A DNA stretch of 64,000 nt from an uncultured Cellulomonadaceae bacterium (GTDB lineage: Bacteria; Actinomycetota; Actinomycetes; Actinomycetales; Cellulomonadaceae): NCBI GenBank assembly GCA_947495165.1, contig CANLXM010000002.1:62001-126000 (forward strand), in the 5' to 3' direction. The number at the start of each line of letters is the position of its first letter. Within the stretch, counting starts at the first letter, position 1. Shown here piece by piece: positions 35,967 through 44,500 of the stretch. A program made the position numbers and the translations under genes. The notes under the pieces were generated by a model that was not told the DNA's origin, did no database searches, and saw only the letters and a program-made list of their open reading frames with translations.

Positions 35967-36947
35967 TCACCAGCGCTCGTGCACCGCTGCGCGGAAGTAC
36001 CGGTCGTACAGCTCGCGCACCGCCGCGTCGAGCTCGGGCCCCAGCGGCGCCGCGTCTCCCGCAGCCGCGTTCGCGCGCGCCTGCTCGGGCGAGCGCGCGC
36101 CAGGGATCACGGTCGTGACGCCCTCGTGCTGCGCGAGCCACGCGATGGCGGCCTGGGCCGGCGTCAGGCCCGAGGGGACCAGGGCGGCGAACTCCTGCGC
36201 CGCGCGCACGCCCTGCGCGAAGTCGACCCCCGCGAAGGTCTCCCCGACGTCGAACGCCTCACCCTTGCGGTTGTACGTGCGGTGGTCGTCCGCGGCGAAC
36301 GTCGTGTCCTCGCGGTAGCGGCCGCTCAGGAGCCCCGACGCGAGGGGCACCCGCGCGATGATCACCACGCCGCGGTCAGCGGCGGCCGGGACGACGTCCT
36401 CGAAGGGCGCCTGGCGGAAGGCGTTCAGGATGATCTGGATGCTCGCGAGCCCGGGCTGCTCGAGGGCGGCCAGGGCCTCCGACCGCTTCTCGACGCTGAC
36501 GCCGTAGGCCGCGATCCGGTCCTCCGCGACCAGGGTCTCGAGCGCGTCGAACACCTGCTGGTCCGCGAACACGCTCGAGGGCGGGCAGTGCAGCTGGACG
36601 AGGTCGAGGCGGTCCACGCCGAGGTTCGTGCGGGACCGGTCCGTCCACTGCCGGAACGCGTCGAGCGTGTACGCCCCGTGCTCCTGCGGGACCCGGCGGC
36701 CCATCTTGGTCGCGACGACGATCTCGTGGCCGGGACGGTCGGCGAGGTAGGCGCCGATGATCTGCTCCGAGCGCCCGTCCCCGTACACGTCGGCGGTGTC
36801 GAGGAAGGTCGTGCCTGCCTCGACGGCGGCATCGAGCACCGCCCGGGCGTCGGCCTCGCTCACCTCGCCCCAGTCAGCACCCAGCTGCCATGTCCCGAGA
36901 CCCACCCGGGAGATCTGTCGTCCGTCACGCCACGTCGTCGTCTGCAT
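35967..36947 (-). CDS. Aldo/keto reductase
   Basis: A 326-residue NADPH-dependent (beta/alpha)8 oxidoreductase. It shows GLGTWQLG at the N-terminus, the catalytic Asp/Tyr in FLDTADVYGDGRSE, Lys in VATKMGRR, LDLVQLHCPP with the catalytic His, and the cofactor-binding GARSPEQARANAAA near the C-terminus. The closest classes are AKR11/12-like proteins of uncertain physiological substrate. It is a single gene convergent with kgd and divergent from the SGNH hydrolase. Confidence 0.92.
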   Translation of the reverse strand: MQTTTWRDGRQISRVGLGTWQLGADWGEVSEADARAVLDAAVEAGTTFLDTADVYGDGRSEQIIGAYLADRPGHEIVVATKMGRRVPQEHGAYTLDAFRQWTDRSRTNLGVDRLDLVQLHCPPSSVFADQQVFDALETLVAEDRIAAYGVSVEKRSEALAALEQPGLASIQIILNAFRQAPFEDVVPAAADRGVVIIARVPLASGLLSGRYREDTTFAADDHRTYNRKGEAFDVGETFAGVDFAQGVRAAQEFAALVPSGLTPAQAAIAWLAQHEGVTTVIPGARSPEQARANAAAGDAAPLGPELDAAVRELYDRYFRAAVHERW

Positions 36948-37054
36948 CCCCTCAGCCTAGGCGAGCGCCCGGCGTGTTGCGGTCCTGGCCAGCGTGCCCC
37001 CCGACGGACAATGGGCCCGCCGGTCCACCGTGGCCCGGCGGACGGGACGACGAC

Positions 37055-37648
37055 GTGAGCATGGACCTTCGCATCTGCGTGGTGGGCGACGAGCTGACCG
37101 CAGGCGCCGGCGACTCCAAGGCCCTCGGGTGGGCGGGGCGCGTGGCCGCCCGCACCCCGGACCGTCCGCACACGTACGTCCTGGCCGTCCCCGGCGAGAC
37201 CACGACCGAGCTCAGCAACCGCTGGGAGACGGAGACCACCCGGCGGTTCCACGGCGCCGCCGAGGGCAGCGCCCGGCTCGTCATCGGCCTGGGCCGGCAC
37301 GACGTCGGCGCCGGGCTGTCGGTGGCGCGCAGCCGCCTGAACCTCGCCAACATGCTGGACACCGCGCAGGCGCGGCACCTGCCCGTCTTCGTCGTCGGCC
37401 CGCCCCCGGGTCTCGAGGCCGACAACGACCGCATCGGGGAGCTGTCCCGCGCGTTCGCCGACGTCGCGCACCGGCGGCGCGTGCCCTACGTGGACACGTT
37501 CACGCCGCTCGTGACGCACGAGCAGTGGCACGCGGACCTGGCCACGACGGGCGACGACCTGCCCGGCCAGGCCGGGTACGGCCTGATGGCCTGGCTCGTC
37601 CTGCACACCGAGTGGCACTCCTGGCTGGGCGTCGAGCCGCCCGCCTGA
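37055..37648 (+). CDS. SGNH/GDSL-family hydrolase
   Basis: A roughly 197-residue esterase-fold protein. Block I normally reads GDS; here it is VVGDELTAGAGDSKALGW, with GDE at the first block, followed by LGRHDVG in the GxND position (block III, with His for Asn) and a C-terminal DDLPGQAGYGLMAW in place of DxxH. The canonical Ser-Asp-His set is therefore altered, and whether it is an active esterase is open. No signal peptide. The GTG at 37055 (7 bases after GGGA) was preferred; ATG 37061 is the alternative. Confidence 0.7.
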   Translation: MSMDLRICVVGDELTAGAGDSKALGWAGRVAARTPDRPHTYVLAVPGETTTELSNRWETETTRRFHGAAEGSARLVIGLGRHDVGAGLSVARSRLNLANMLDTAQARHLPVFVVGPPPGLEADNDRIGELSRAFADVAHRRRVPYVDTFTPLVTHEQWHADLATTGDDLPGQAGYGLMAWLVLHTEWHSWLGVEPPA

Positions 37649-37664
37649 GGCCGTGGTCCGGGCG

Positions 37665-38744
37665 TCAGCCGATGCCGACGCCTCGGAGCGCGAGCGCGAG
37701 GTCCTGGGGCTTGCTCGCCGCGTCCATGGCCTCCTCGTAGCCGACCACGCCCTCCTCGACGAGCGCCAGCAGGTGCTGGTCGAAGCTGCGCATGCCGTAG
37801 TAGCCACCCTCGACGATCAGGTCCGTCAGCGGCGGGTTGTCGAGCGGGGCCACGATCGCCTCCGCCGTGCGCCCGGTGTTGACCAGGACCTCGACGACGG
37901 CGCGTCGGCCCCCGTCCAGCGCCCGCACCAGGCGCTGGGACACGATGCCGCGCAGCACCTGGGAGAGCGCGGTGCGGACCTGCAGCTGCTCGTGGGGCGG
38001 GAAGAAGTCGACGATGCGGTTGACCGTCTCCTCGGCGTCGAGCGTGTGCAGGGTCGACAGCACGAGGTGGCCCGTCTCCGCCGCCTGGAGCGCCGCGCGC
38101 ACCGTCTCCGAGTCGCGCATCTCACCGACGAGGATCACGTCGGGGTCCTGGCGCATCGCGGCCCGCAGCGCTGTGCCGAAGTCCGCGGTGTCGTGCCGCA
38201 CCTCCCGCTGGGAGACGATCGCCTTCTTGTCCTCGTGCAGGACCTCGATGGGGTCCTCGATCGTCACGATGTTGACCTCGCGGGTGTTGTTCACGAGGTC
38301 GACCATCGAGGCGAGGGTCGTCGTCTTGCCCGCGCCCGTCGGTCCGGTGACCAGCACCAGCCCGCGCTGCTGCGACGCGAAGTCGGCCAGGACCGGCGGC
38401 AGGCCGAGGTCGTCGAACGACTGAGTCTCCAGCTCCACCCGCCGGAACACCAGCCCGACGGCGCCGCGCGCCTGGTAGGCGTTGACACGAAAGCGCCCCA
38501 CGCCGGCCAGGGAGAACGCGAAGTCGGCCTCGTGCGTCTTCTCGAACTCGGCGGCCAGGTCGTCGGGGAGCACCTCGCTCAGGATGTGCTCGGTGTCGAC
38601 GGGCCCGAGGACGGGCACCTGCAGCCGGCGCAGACGTCCGTCCACCCGCACGCGCGGCGCGGAGCCGACCTTGCAGTGGAGGTCGGACGCCTTGGCCTTG
38701 ACGACCGCGTGCAGCAGGGGGATCACGGACTGGGGAGTGGTCAC
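37665..38744 (-). CDS. pilT: PilT-like type IV pilus retraction ATPase
   Basis: A 359-residue hexameric secretion-type ATPase. The N-terminal PAS-like domain (ASDLHCKVGSAPRVRVDGRL) is followed by Walker A GPTGAGKTTTLASM, the Asp box TIEDPIEVLH, Walker B DVILVGEMRDSETV and the His box GHLVLSTLHT. The C-terminal GMRSFDQHLLAL is shared with PilT. The family's AIRNLIRE-like motif is only weakly preserved (TAEAIVAPLDN). The GTG start gives a standard N-terminus; a longer open frame upstream overlaps bL37 and is not used. No other pilus genes are nearby. Confidence 0.87.
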   Translation of the reverse strand: MTTPQSVIPLLHAVVKAKASDLHCKVGSAPRVRVDGRLRRLQVPVLGPVDTEHILSEVLPDDLAAEFEKTHEADFAFSLAGVGRFRVNAYQARGAVGLVFRRVELETQSFDDLGLPPVLADFASQQRGLVLVTGPTGAGKTTTLASMVDLVNNTREVNIVTIEDPIEVLHEDKKAIVSQREVRHDTADFGTALRAAMRQDPDVILVGEMRDSETVRAALQAAETGHLVLSTLHTLDAEETVNRIVDFFPPHEQLQVRTALSQVLRGIVSQRLVRALDGGRRAVVEVLVNTGRTAEAIVAPLDNPPLTDLIVEGGYYGMRSFDQHLLALVEEGVVGYEEAMDAASKPQDLALALRGVGIG

Positions 38745-38799
38745 GTCTGCTGATCGGCTCCCGGACCCTCGACCTTGAGGGATCGGCACCGGTTTAGCG

Positions 38800-38827
38800 C
38801 TGACCGCCCTCGGTGTGGGACCATACG
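38800..38827 (+). promoter_or_regulatory. Possible promoter of the bL37 gene
   Basis: CTGACC (38800-38805) and CATACG (38822-38827) are spaced by 16 bases, about 110 bases before the bL37 start. The match to consensus is moderate. Confidence 0.3.
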
Positions 38828-38935
38828 AGATGCGTGGGCTGTGCTCGCGCCAGGTCTTCGTGGTCCAGCGCCGCGGCAGCCGGGTGCGCACCTCCTGCTC
38901 GCGCCACCCCGAGCCCCGATCGACAGGAGTCGCAC

Positions 38936-39010
38936 ATGAGCAAGCGCGGACGCAAGCGTCGCAGCCGTAAGGGAAGCGCCGCCAACCACGGCAAGCGCCC
39001 CAACGCCTGA
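38936..39010 (+). CDS. Ribosomal protein bL37 (24 residues)
   Basis: A 24-codon gene beginning MSKRGRKRRSRK and ending NHGKRPNA, with AGGAG (38925-38929) 6 bases before the ATG and a strong terminator right after it. More than a third of the residues are Lys or Arg. The pattern matches, from memory, the tiny actinobacterial 50S protein bL37, first placed in mycobacterial ribosome structures, which sits among 23S rRNA helices. It is easily missed by automatic gene calling because of its length. Its own ribosome site and terminator mean it is expressed as a stand-alone unit. Confidence 0.88.
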   Translation: MSKRGRKRRSRKGSAANHGKRPNA

Positions 39011-39020
39011 GGCCAACGTG

Positions 39021-39055
39021 AGAAGGGCCCCGTCGCATCGCGACGGGGCCCTTCT
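39021..39055. terminator. Strong terminator after bL37
   Basis: AGAAGGGCCCCGTCGC (39021-39036) and its exact complement (39040-39055) form a 16-base-pair stem with a 3-base loop. It can end both bL37 and the convergent anti-sigma gene. Confidence 0.85.
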
Positions 39056-39085
39056 GCTGTCTCGTGCCCGGCTGGCGGGGCGACC

Positions 39086-39382
39086 TCAGCCCTCGGTGCG
39101 CCAGACCTTGATCTGCGTGGTGATCCGCACGCGGAGGGTCTCCGGTGCGCGCTCCGAGCACGAGCGGCGCATGATCAGGCGGATCATGTCGTCCACGCTC
39201 ATGGCGGCCAGGACCTCGGAGTGCTCGGACACGTTCTCGCGGAGGTCGTCGGCGTCGGCCGCCGTCTGGTCCGACGAGAGAAAGCTCTCGATGTGGCCGA
39301 TGACCTGCTCGCAGTCCTCCTTGCCGAGGCGGACCAGCTCCGGTTCCGACGCGGCGGACGTCGCGCGCTCGTCGTCCCTCAT
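39086..39382 (-). CDS. RsrA-like anti-sigma factor lacking the zinc motif
   Basis: A 98-residue protein in the position of the SigR antagonist, with GGAGGGG before the ATG and a 4-base overlap with the sigR stop. It aligns without gaps to RsrA over about 50 residues: the first conserved Cys (Cys24) and the late Cys (Cys75) are kept. The HxxxCxxC zinc ligands are replaced by Asn50, His54 and Val57. In RsrA these residues bind zinc and form the disulfide that releases SigR, so the usual thiol switch cannot operate as described. It may still bind the sigma factor but respond to something else. Confidence 0.82.
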   Translation of the reverse strand: MRDDERATSAASEPELVRLGKEDCEQVIGHIESFLSSDQTAADADDLRENVSEHSEVLAAMSVDDMIRLIMRRSCSERAPETLRVRITTQIKVWRTEG

Positions 39383-39996
39383 GACCCCTCCTTCGAGCCG
39401 GCCGGCAGCAAGCCGCGCTCCTGGGCGTACCCGCTCAGCAGCGTCCGCAGCTGCGCTCGCCCGCGGTGCAGACGCGACATCACGGTGCCGATGGGCGTGC
39501 CCATGATCTCCGCGATCTCCTTGTACGGGAACCCCTCGACGTCGGCCAGGTACACCGCGATCCGGCGGTCCTCGGGGAGCGCCGCGAGCGCGTCCTTGAC
39601 GTCGGAGTCCGGGAGCGCGTCGAGCGCCTCGACCTCGGCGGACCGCAGCCCCGTCGACGTGTGCGACGCCGCCCGGGCGATCTGCCAGTCCTCGATGTCC
39701 TCGGTCGCGGACTTCAGCGGCTCCCGCTGCTTCTTGCGGAAGGTGTTGATGAACGTGTTCGTGAGGATGCGGTAGAGCCACGCCTTGAGGTTCGTGTCCG
39801 GGCGGTACTGGTGGAACGCGGCGAACGCCTTGGTGAACGTCTCCTGGACCAGGTCCTCGGCGTCCGTCGGGTTCCGGGTCATGCGCAGGGCGGCGGCGTA
39901 CAGCGGGTCCAGGTATCCCAGGGCATCCCGCTCGAACCGGTCGCGACGCTCGGCGTCGGACTCGGCTGACGGGGCTCGCGTGGTCTCGTCGCTCAT
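39379..39996 (-). CDS. sigR: ECF sigma factor of the SigR/SigH oxidative-stress type
   Basis: A 205-residue group 4 sigma factor with region 2 ([27 protein letters not shown], then [23 protein letters not shown]) and region 4 ([41 protein letters not shown]). It directs core RNA polymerase to thiol-stress genes. The ATG at 39996 has no Shine-Dalgarno. The frame is open upstream, and a GTG at 40131 lies 10 bases past the -10 of a perfect SigR-type promoter, which would give a 250-residue extended form. The anti-sigma gene overlaps by 4 bases. Confidence 0.92.
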   Translation of the reverse strand: MSDETTRAPSAESDAERRDRFERDALGYLDPLYAAALRMTRNPTDAEDLVQETFTKAFAAFHQYRPDTNLKAWLYRILTNTFINTFRKKQREPLKSATEDIEDWQIARAASHTSTGLRSAEVEALDALPDSDVKDALAALPEDRRIAVYLADVEGFPYKEIAEIMGTPIGTVMSRLHRGRAQLRTLLSGYAQERGLLPAGSKEGS

Positions 39997-40140
39997 CAGG
40001 AGCGAGCCTAGTCCTGCGACGCTCCGGTCCGCAGCGCGGCGCCCGGCAGCGGACGCGGCGGCAGCAGCGACGGCGGGCGCGGTGAGCGCGCTCGCGTCGG
40101 GGGGGCAGGTGGGTTCGGTCGCACAGGTCACGGTGGTGGC

Positions 40141-40166
40141 AACAGCGCCGGCGCTCCCCGCATTCC
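40141..40166 (-). promoter_or_regulatory. SigR-type promoter upstream of sigR
   Basis: On the minus strand GGAAT (40166-40162) and GTT (40143-40141) are separated by exactly 18 bases, the consensus for SigR/SigH promoters. This suggests positive autoregulation of the sigR-antisigma unit. Confidence 0.65.
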
Positions 40167-40332
40167 CCGCGCGGCATTCCCGCGCGGCATTGCCGAGCGA
40201 CCGCTCGGCGGGCGGTGCTGCGGGCCCGGCGACGCGGCGTCGGCCCCCCAGGTGCCCCGCCAGGGCCTGAGCGCTACCGTGTGGCGAAGAGGACCGCGCC
40301 GCGGTCGAGGCTGCTGGAGTGAGGAGACACCG

Positions 40333-40782
40333 ATGCTCGTTCGTCGTCTGGCCCGGGTCATGATCGCCGCCCCGCTGGTGCGCGACGGGATCGAGGCCGT
40401 CCGTCAGCCGGAGAGCCACGAAGACGCCGCCCGCCGCGGCGTCGACCTCGTCGACTCCTCCGTCGGGCTGCCCCGCCCGCTGTCGGAGTCCGAGCTGACC
40501 ACCGTGGTCCGGGTGCACGGCGCAGCCACGGCGCTGGCCGGCCTCGCCCTGATCCTCGGCAAGGCGCCGCGCCGCGCCGCACTCGTGCTCGCCGCCCTCA
40601 CCCTCCCGACGGCGCTCGCCCAGCAGCCGTTCTCGGGCGACGGCGGGGACACCAAGCGCTTCTGGGCGCTCGTCGGCTCGGTCGGCGCGGCGCTCACGGT
40701 CGCGCTCGACCGGCAGGGCCGTCCGAGCCTGGGATGGCGCGTCTCCCACGCCCGGACGCAGCGCAGCGCGTCGCACTCCTGA
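40333..40782 (+). CDS. DoxX-family membrane protein
   Basis: A 149-residue protein with about four hydrophobic segments. It begins with the [29 protein letters not shown] pattern typical of actinobacterial DoxX proteins, with [32 protein letters not shown] in the middle. Mycobacterial DoxX joins superoxide dismutase and a thiol reductase in a membrane oxidoreductase complex; no partner genes are here, but the neighbouring SigR locus fits a redox link. GAGGAG precedes the ATG. Confidence 0.82.
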   Translation: MLVRRLARVMIAAPLVRDGIEAVRQPESHEDAARRGVDLVDSSVGLPRPLSESELTTVVRVHGAATALAGLALILGKAPRRAALVLAALTLPTALAQQPFSGDGGDTKRFWALVGSVGAALTVALDRQGRPSLGWRVSHARTQRSASHS

Positions 40783-40846
40783 CCTGGGCCTGCCCGGACG
40801 GTGGGCGCCAGCCCGCCGTCGCGGACCCGTCGCCTAGCCTGGTGCC

Positions 40847-42127
40847 ATGACCGACCCGACGCCCTGGCAGGCTCCCACGTCCGCTGCGCCGCTCGACGCC
40901 ACCGTCGAGGTGCCGGGCTCGAAGTCACTGACCAACCGCTACCTCGTGCTCGCGGCCCTCGCAGACGCCCCCGGCACCCTGCGTGGCGCGCTGCGCGGTC
41001 GCGACACCGACCTCATGGCGGCCGCCCTGCGGGCACTGGGCACCACGGTGGCGGAGGGCGACCGCCCCAGCACCTGGGAGGTCGCACCTGGACCGCTGCG
41101 CGGGCCGGCCGAGATCGACTGCGGCCTCGCCGGCACGGTCATGCGGTTCGTGCCCGCCGTCGCTGCGCTCGCCGACGGCGCGGTGCGGTTCGACGGCGAC
41201 GCGGGTGCGCGGGTGCGCCCGATGGGTCCCGTCCTGGACGCGCTGCGGGCCCTGGGCGTCCGGGTGTCCGAGACCGCCTCGCTCCCCTTCACGGTGACCG
41301 GGCACGGCAGCGTGCGTGGCGGCTCGGTCGACGTGGACGCGAGCGCCTCGAGCCAGTTCGTCTCCGGCCTCCTGCTCGCCGCGGCGCGGTTCGACCAGGG
41401 GTTGACCCTGCGCCACGTGGGGCCGAGCCTGCCGAGCCTGCCGCACATCGAGATGACCGTCGAGACCCTGCGCGCCGCCGAGGTCGCCGTCGACGACTCG
41501 CGTCCCGGCATCTGGCGTGTCGAGCACGGGCCCGTGCGCGCGCGGGACGTGCGCGTCGAGCCCGACCTCTCGAACGCCGCGCCCTTCCTGGCCGCCGCCC
41601 TCGTCGCTGGCGGGACCGTGCGCGTGCCCGGGTGGCCCGAGCAGACGACCCAGCCCGGCCGGCTGGTCCCCGGCCTGCTCGAGCGCATGGGGGCGACCGT
41701 CGCCGTCGCGGGTGACGTGCTCAGCGTGAGCGGGACCGGCGAGGTCCGCGGCATCGACGTCGACCTGCACGCCGCCGGCGAGCTGACCCCGACGATCGCC
41801 GCGCTCGCCGCCCTCGCCGACTCCCCCAGCCGCCTGCGGGGCATCGCGCACCTGCGGGGCCACGAGACCGACCGGCTGCACGCGCTCGCGACCGAGATCA
41901 CCCGTCTGGGCGGGCAGTGCGAGCAGACCTCCGACGGGCTCGTGATCACCCCCCGACCGCTGCACGGCGCCACGTGGGAGACCTACCACGACCACCGGAT
42001 GGCCACCGCGGGCGCCCTGATCGGGCTGCGCGTCCCCGGGGTCGCGGTCGTCGACGTCGCGACCACCGCCAAGACTCTCCCGGGCTTCACGCGCATGTGG
42101 GACGCCATGCTCGGTGGGCAGCGCTGA
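40847..42127 (+). CDS. aroA: 3-phosphoshikimate 1-carboxyvinyltransferase (EPSP synthase)
   Basis: The 426-residue shikimate-pathway enzyme joining shikimate-3-phosphate and phosphoenolpyruvate. The N-terminal [23 protein letters not shown] (in two parts) holds the conserved Lys; then come the [18 protein letters not shown] site, [22 protein letters not shown] and the terminal [19 protein letters not shown]. All are class I EPSP synthase features. rsgA starts 2 bases after its stop. The order sigR-aroA-rsgA parallels mycobacteria. Confidence 0.97.
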   Translation: MTDPTPWQAPTSAAPLDATVEVPGSKSLTNRYLVLAALADAPGTLRGALRGRDTDLMAAALRALGTTVAEGDRPSTWEVAPGPLRGPAEIDCGLAGTVMRFVPAVAALADGAVRFDGDAGARVRPMGPVLDALRALGVRVSETASLPFTVTGHGSVRGGSVDVDASASSQFVSGLLLAAARFDQGLTLRHVGPSLPSLPHIEMTVETLRAAEVAVDDSRPGIWRVEHGPVRARDVRVEPDLSNAAPFLAAALVAGGTVRVPGWPEQTTQPGRLVPGLLERMGATVAVAGDVLSVSGTGEVRGIDVDLHAAGELTPTIAALAALADSPSRLRGIAHLRGHETDRLHALATEITRLGGQCEQTSDGLVITPRPLHGATWETYHDHRMATAGALIGLRVPGVAVVDVATTAKTLPGFTRMWDAMLGGQR

Positions 42128-42128
42128 C

Positions 42129-43154
42129 GTGACCCGGATCCGCGACGAGTTCGACGTCCGCTCACGCCCGAGCAAGAAGGGCACGCGGCCACGCACCAAG
42201 ACGCGGCCCGAGCACGCCGACGCCGTCACCGGGTTCGTCACCGGGGTGGACCGCGGGCGGTACACGCTCCTGGTCGACGAGGACCTGCCCACCGAGCGGC
42301 AGGTGATCGCGATGAAGGCCCGTGAGCTCACGCGCCAGCGGGTGGTGTGCGGGGACCGCGTCGACATCGTCGGCGACGCGACCGGCGAGTCCGGGTCCCT
42401 GGCGCGGATCGTCCGGATCCAGGAGCGCCGTTCGGTGCTGCGCCGGACTGCGGACGACACCGACCCCTACGAGCGCATCATCGTCGCGGGCGCGGACCAG
42501 CTCGTCATCGTCACCGCCCTGGCGGACCCCGAGCCTCGCACCCGCATGATCGACCGCTGCGTCGTGGCCGCGTACGACGCCGGTCTCGATGTCCTGCTGT
42601 GCCTCACCAAGGCGGACCTCGCCTCACCCGACGAGCTCATCGACCTCTACCGGCCGCTCGGCGTCGAGATCGTCGTCACCCAGCAGGAGCCCGACGGCGC
42701 GCTGCGCACGGACGAGGTGCTCGCGCTCCTGTCCGGGCGCGTGTCGGTCCTCGTGGGCCACTCCGGCGTCGGGAAGTCGACGCTCGTCAACGCCCTGGTC
42801 CCCGACGCTCTACGAGCGGTGGGCGTCGTGAACGACGTGACCGGGCGCGGCCGGCACACCTCGACCTCCGCGGTCGCCCTGCGCCTGCCCGGGCGGGCCG
42901 GGTGGGTGATCGACACCCCGGGCGTCCGCTCGTTCGGGCTCGCGCACGTCGAGGTCGCCGACGTCGTCGCCGCGTTCGACGATCTCGCCGAGGTCGCGCT
43001 CGAGTGCCCGCGCGGGTGCGTGCACACCGAGGCGGCCCCGGACTGCGCACTCGACGCCTGGGTGGTCGCCGCGCCCGAGCACGAGCGTGAGGCCCGCGCC
43101 GCGCGCCTGGAGTCGCTGCGCCGGCTCATCACCGCGCGCACCGCCGCCGGCTAG
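42129..43154 (+). CDS. rsgA: Ribosome small-subunit GTPase RsgA
   Basis: A 341-residue circularly permuted GTPase that acts in late 30S maturation. After a basic N-terminal tail ([18 protein letters not shown]) come an OB-fold, the G4 motif (LTKADLA), the G1 loop [15 protein letters not shown]3 DTPGV, and the C-terminal zinc knuckle [15 protein letters not shown]. The permuted G4-G1-G3 order is diagnostic. The GTG start lies 2 bases after the aroA stop, so the two are probably cotranscribed. Confidence 0.95.
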   Translation: MTRIRDEFDVRSRPSKKGTRPRTKTRPEHADAVTGFVTGVDRGRYTLLVDEDLPTERQVIAMKARELTRQRVVCGDRVDIVGDATGESGSLARIVRIQERRSVLRRTADDTDPYERIIVAGADQLVIVTALADPEPRTRMIDRCVVAAYDAGLDVLLCLTKADLASPDELIDLYRPLGVEIVVTQQEPDGALRTDEVLALLSGRVSVLVGHSGVGKSTLVNALVPDALRAVGVVNDVTGRGRHTSTSAVALRLPGRAGWVIDTPGVRSFGLAHVEVADVVAAFDDLAEVALECPRGCVHTEAAPDCALDAWVVAAPEHEREARAARLESLRRLITARTAAG

Positions 43155-43212
43155 GCCGACGCTCCGCGGCGGCGTCCCCGACACGTCCGTGCCCGGCCAG
43201 TACGTTGGGGGC

Positions 43213-43992
43213 ATGACCGCATTCGACGACGACCTCCGCCTGGCCCACGCGATCGCCGACCAGGTCGACTCCGTCACCATGGACCGGTTCCGGGCGCTCG
43301 ACCTGCACGTCGAGACCAAGCCCGACCACACGCCCGTGACCGACGCGGACCGCGCCGCCGAGGCCACGATCCGCCAGCACCTCGGTCGTGCCCGCGGACG
43401 GGACGCGTTCCTGGGCGAGGAGTCCGGGAGCCACGGCCACGGGCCGCGGCAGTGGGTCGTGGACCCGATCGACGGCACCAAGAACTTCGTGCGCGGCGTG
43501 CCCGTGTGGGCGACGCTCATCTCCCTCCTGCACGAAGGCGTCCCTGTCGTCGGGCTGGTCAGCGCGCCGGCACTCGGGCGCCGCTGGTGGGCGTCCCAGG
43601 GCACGGGTGCGTGGTCGGGCCGCTCGCTCTCGCAGGCGAACCGCCTCCGGGTCTCCGGCGTCACGGACCTCGCCGACGCGTCGTTGTCCTACTCGAGCCT
43701 GAGCGGCTGGCAGGACCGGGACCGGCTCGACCCGTTCCTCGACCTCACGCGCGACGTGTGGCGCACGCGCGCCTACGGCGACTTCTGGTCCTACATGCTC
43801 GTCGCCGAGGGCGCCGTGGACATCGCTGCCGAACCCGAGCTCGCGCTGCACGACATGGCCGCGCTGGTCCCGATCGTCACGGAGGCGGGCGGGCGCTTCA
43901 CGTCGCTCTCCGGCGAGGACGGGCCGCACGGCGGGGACGCGCTGGCGTCCAACGGGCACCTCCACGACGAGGTGCTGCGCCGGCTCGGGTGA
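43213..43992 (+). CDS. hisN: Inositol-monophosphatase-family histidinol-phosphatase
   Basis: A 259-residue Mg-dependent phosphatase. The metal-site motifs are [18 protein letters not shown] and [23 protein letters not shown], and the C-terminal site is [21 protein letters not shown]. The WATLI and [17 protein letters not shown] stretches match actinobacterial HisN, the histidinol-phosphatase of histidine synthesis, more closely than inositol phosphatases. The ATG start follows a GGGGGC stretch. Confidence 0.88.
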   Translation: MTAFDDDLRLAHAIADQVDSVTMDRFRALDLHVETKPDHTPVTDADRAAEATIRQHLGRARGRDAFLGEESGSHGHGPRQWVVDPIDGTKNFVRGVPVWATLISLLHEGVPVVGLVSAPALGRRWWASQGTGAWSGRSLSQANRLRVSGVTDLADASLSYSSLSGWQDRDRLDPFLDLTRDVWRTRAYGDFWSYMLVAEGAVDIAAEPELALHDMAALVPIVTEAGGRFTSLSGEDGPHGGDALASNGHLHDEVLRRLG

Positions 43993-44016
43993 CGTCCGCG
44001 CTCGACCACGCTCGGC

Positions 44017-44496
44017 TCAGGCGAGGGGGACGTCCGCGACCTCGACGGCGTCGTACCAGAGCAGGTCGCGCTCGACGAGGCGCTCGAGCGCGGCGTCGTC
44101 TCCGGCGAGCGCCCCGCTGACGTCGGCGACGGCGTCGGGCTCGTCGACGTGGAGGCAGTGCACCGCGGCGGCACCAGCAGCGAGCTGGACTGCTGAGGGC
44201 GTCAGGACGGCCTCGGACGCCGGGACCTCGACAACCGCGGCGTCTGCCACCTCGAGCGTGATCACCAGGCGCTGGCGGGCGACGGTCTCGTCGTCAGCGA
44301 GGAGCGACAGGCTGTCGTCGGCCGCAGCCAGGTGCGCCGAGTACTCCAGGCCTTCGTCGTCCTCGTCGGGCAGCGCTGCCCGGAGCGCGGCGGTCACGGC
44401 GTGCGCACGGCGGCTGGTCAGCGGCAGCACGACGCCCGCCTTCGCGGTCTCGATCCGGGACAGGTCCGCCACCGTGGCGGGCAGGTAGATGCGCAT
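44017..44496 (-). CDS. DUF6912-like protein of unknown function
   Basis: A 159-residue protein beginning MRIYLPATVADLSRIE, the hallmark start of a small actinobacterial family, probably DUF6912. It contains HAVTAALRAALPDEDDEGLEYSAHLAAADDSL and several Val/Ala-rich strands that read like an alpha/beta fold with acidic surfaces. No catalytic motif is evident. It lies 4 bases downstream of the CpaE-like gene and may be cotranscribed with it. Confidence 0.65.
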   Translation of the reverse strand: MRIYLPATVADLSRIETAKAGVVLPLTSRRAHAVTAALRAALPDEDDEGLEYSAHLAAADDSLSLLADDETVARQRLVITLEVADAAVVEVPASEAVLTPSAVQLAAGAAAVHCLHVDEPDAVADVSGALAGDDAALERLVERDLLWYDAVEVADVPLA

Positions 44497-44500
44497 GGTC

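Noticed and set aside
38745-39161. N-terminal extension of PilT running through bL37
   Set aside because: The extension is antisense to bL37 and its terminator and shows no similarity to PilT; the GTG at 38744 gives the normal family N-terminus.
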